Of a stretch of 14,802 nucleotides of DNA, positions 14,234-14,802 are shown one piece after another. A model generated the notes under the pieces. It saw nothing but the letters and a program-made list of their open reading frames with translations. It did no database searches and had not been told where the DNA came from. Source of the stretch: an uncultured Bacteroidales bacterium (GTDB lineage: Bacteria; Bacteroidota; Bacteroidia; Bacteroidales; Marinilabiliaceae); NCBI GenBank assembly GCA_934717675.1, contig CAKUYZ010000041.1:1-14802 (forward strand), written 5' to 3'. Both the position numbers and the translations under genes were made by a program. The number at the start of each line of letters is the position of its first letter. Position 1 is the stretch's first letter.

Positions 14234-14802
14234 TTATTTGCTGTTTATTTGTTTTTCTACAAGTTCGGCCACGCCATCGATAACACGCCTTACAGTCGTG
14301 TTTTTCGGGTCGAACTCAACGTCTCCAATCTTGCAGATGGGCAAGACACGCATTGGCGTGCTTGAGAGAAACGCCGCCTTGAAGGAGCTGACGTCCGAGG
14401 CTTTCACACACTCGAAAACCAAGGGGACGTCCGGTTGGTCTCCGCAGGCCTCTATAACCTTCATCCTCATGATTCCGCCCAGCACCGCGCCATCGGGCGC
14501 CGTGTGAATCTGCTCGTCGCTGTCAACGAAATAGACGTTGGAGCGGCTGCCCTCCGTTATCAGGCCGTTGGCGTTGACCAGAAGGCTTTCGTATGCGCCG
14601 GTCTCCTTCTGCTGTTTGGCTGCGGCCGAGCGCATGGTGGAGTGGAAAATCTTCAAGCTGGGGTCGGGTCTCTCGGCCTGTAGTAACTGGCAAGCCACAC
14701 CATCAGAATATTGTTCCGCGGTAGGAAACTCGGTCTCCAAGAATCCGCATTGGACGGAACCGTCATCGGCCGCCGTCACCCTCATGTCGCAGTTGGTTAT
14801 GC
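14234..14802 (-). CDS. Class IV aminotransferase (aminodeoxychorismate lyase / branched-chain or D-amino acid aminotransferase type), 5' end outside window
   Basis: About 189 C-terminal residues of a PLP enzyme are visible; the reading frame stays open to the window edge, so the N-terminal domain is missing. The motif NANGLITEGSRSNVYFV is the class IV signature, followed by the substrate-side segment TAPDGAVLGGIMRMKVIEAC. By spacing against PabC and IlvE (29 residues from the lysine to the glycine of NG), the PLP-binding lysine should be in PSLKIFHSTMR, near 14651-14653. The family includes 4-amino-4-deoxychorismate lyase (folate synthesis), branched-chain aminotransferase and D-alanine aminotransferase; the visible half cannot decide among them. 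An ATG at 14785 lies in frame but is internal, because it would leave only part of the fold. It is followed one base later by the lipoprotein gene, so they share an mRNA. Confidence 0.9.
   Translation of the reverse strand, partial: ITNCDMRVTAADDGSVQCGFLETEFPTAEQYSDGVACQLLQAERPDPSLKIFHSTMRSAAAKQQKETGAYESLLVNANGLITEGSRSNVYFVDSDEQIHTAPDGAVLGGIMRMKVIEACGDQPDVPLVFECVKASDVSSFKAAFLSSTPMRVLPICKIGDVEFDPKNTTVRRVIDGVAELVEKQINSK

Overview
The window reads as chromosomal DNA from a member of the Bacteroidota, most likely the order Bacteroidales, with G+C by eye close to one half. The reasons are lipoproteins with acidic residues right after the lipobox cysteine, few Shine-Dalgarno sites, promoter-like TAnnTTTG elements, a phosphate transporter carrying a C-terminal PhoU-like domain, and an FtsK with a four-helix N-terminus and a long acidic linker. 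I see no insertion sequences, phage genes, CRISPR arrays, tRNAs or rRNAs.

Layout. Positions 16-5661 (minus strand) form a compact operon for the membrane arm of a group 4 hydrogenase / complex I-like machine. Reading along the minus strand it runs hyfB, hyfC, hyfE, hyfF, with gaps of 6-16 bases, and then an unrecognised 200-residue lipoprotein gene. In E. coli, hyfF is followed by hyfG and the other peripheral-arm genes; here the lipoprotein sits in that place, and hyfA and hyfD are absent from this stretch. The window ends 15 bases past the lipoprotein stop, so the catalytic subunits may lie just outside. Positions 5662-5843 hold a probable promoter for this operon and a very strong terminator for the next gene. 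Positions 5844-8102 (minus) encode a PiT-type phosphate transporter with a PhoU-like tail.

A divergent intergenic region (8103-8290) separates this from a plus-strand pair, an ACT-domain protein (UPF0237) and a UPF0210 protein. These two are conserved neighbours of unknown function, and the pair ends in a clear intrinsic terminator at 10009-10044. Facing it on the minus strand is a second compact run: a class IV aminotransferase (cut by the window end), a lipoprotein of unknown function that starts at GTG one base after the aminotransferase stop, the DNA translocase FtsK, and an EamA-type transporter.

How they work together. The Hyf-like subunits would form a proton- or sodium-translocating membrane module that needs a soluble electron-transfer arm to be energised. 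FtsK is the chromosome-segregation motor. The remaining genes are household transport and metabolism. The least explained items are the Hyf-like membrane arm without an adjacent catalytic arm plus its lipoprotein, and the UPF0237/UPF0210 pair.
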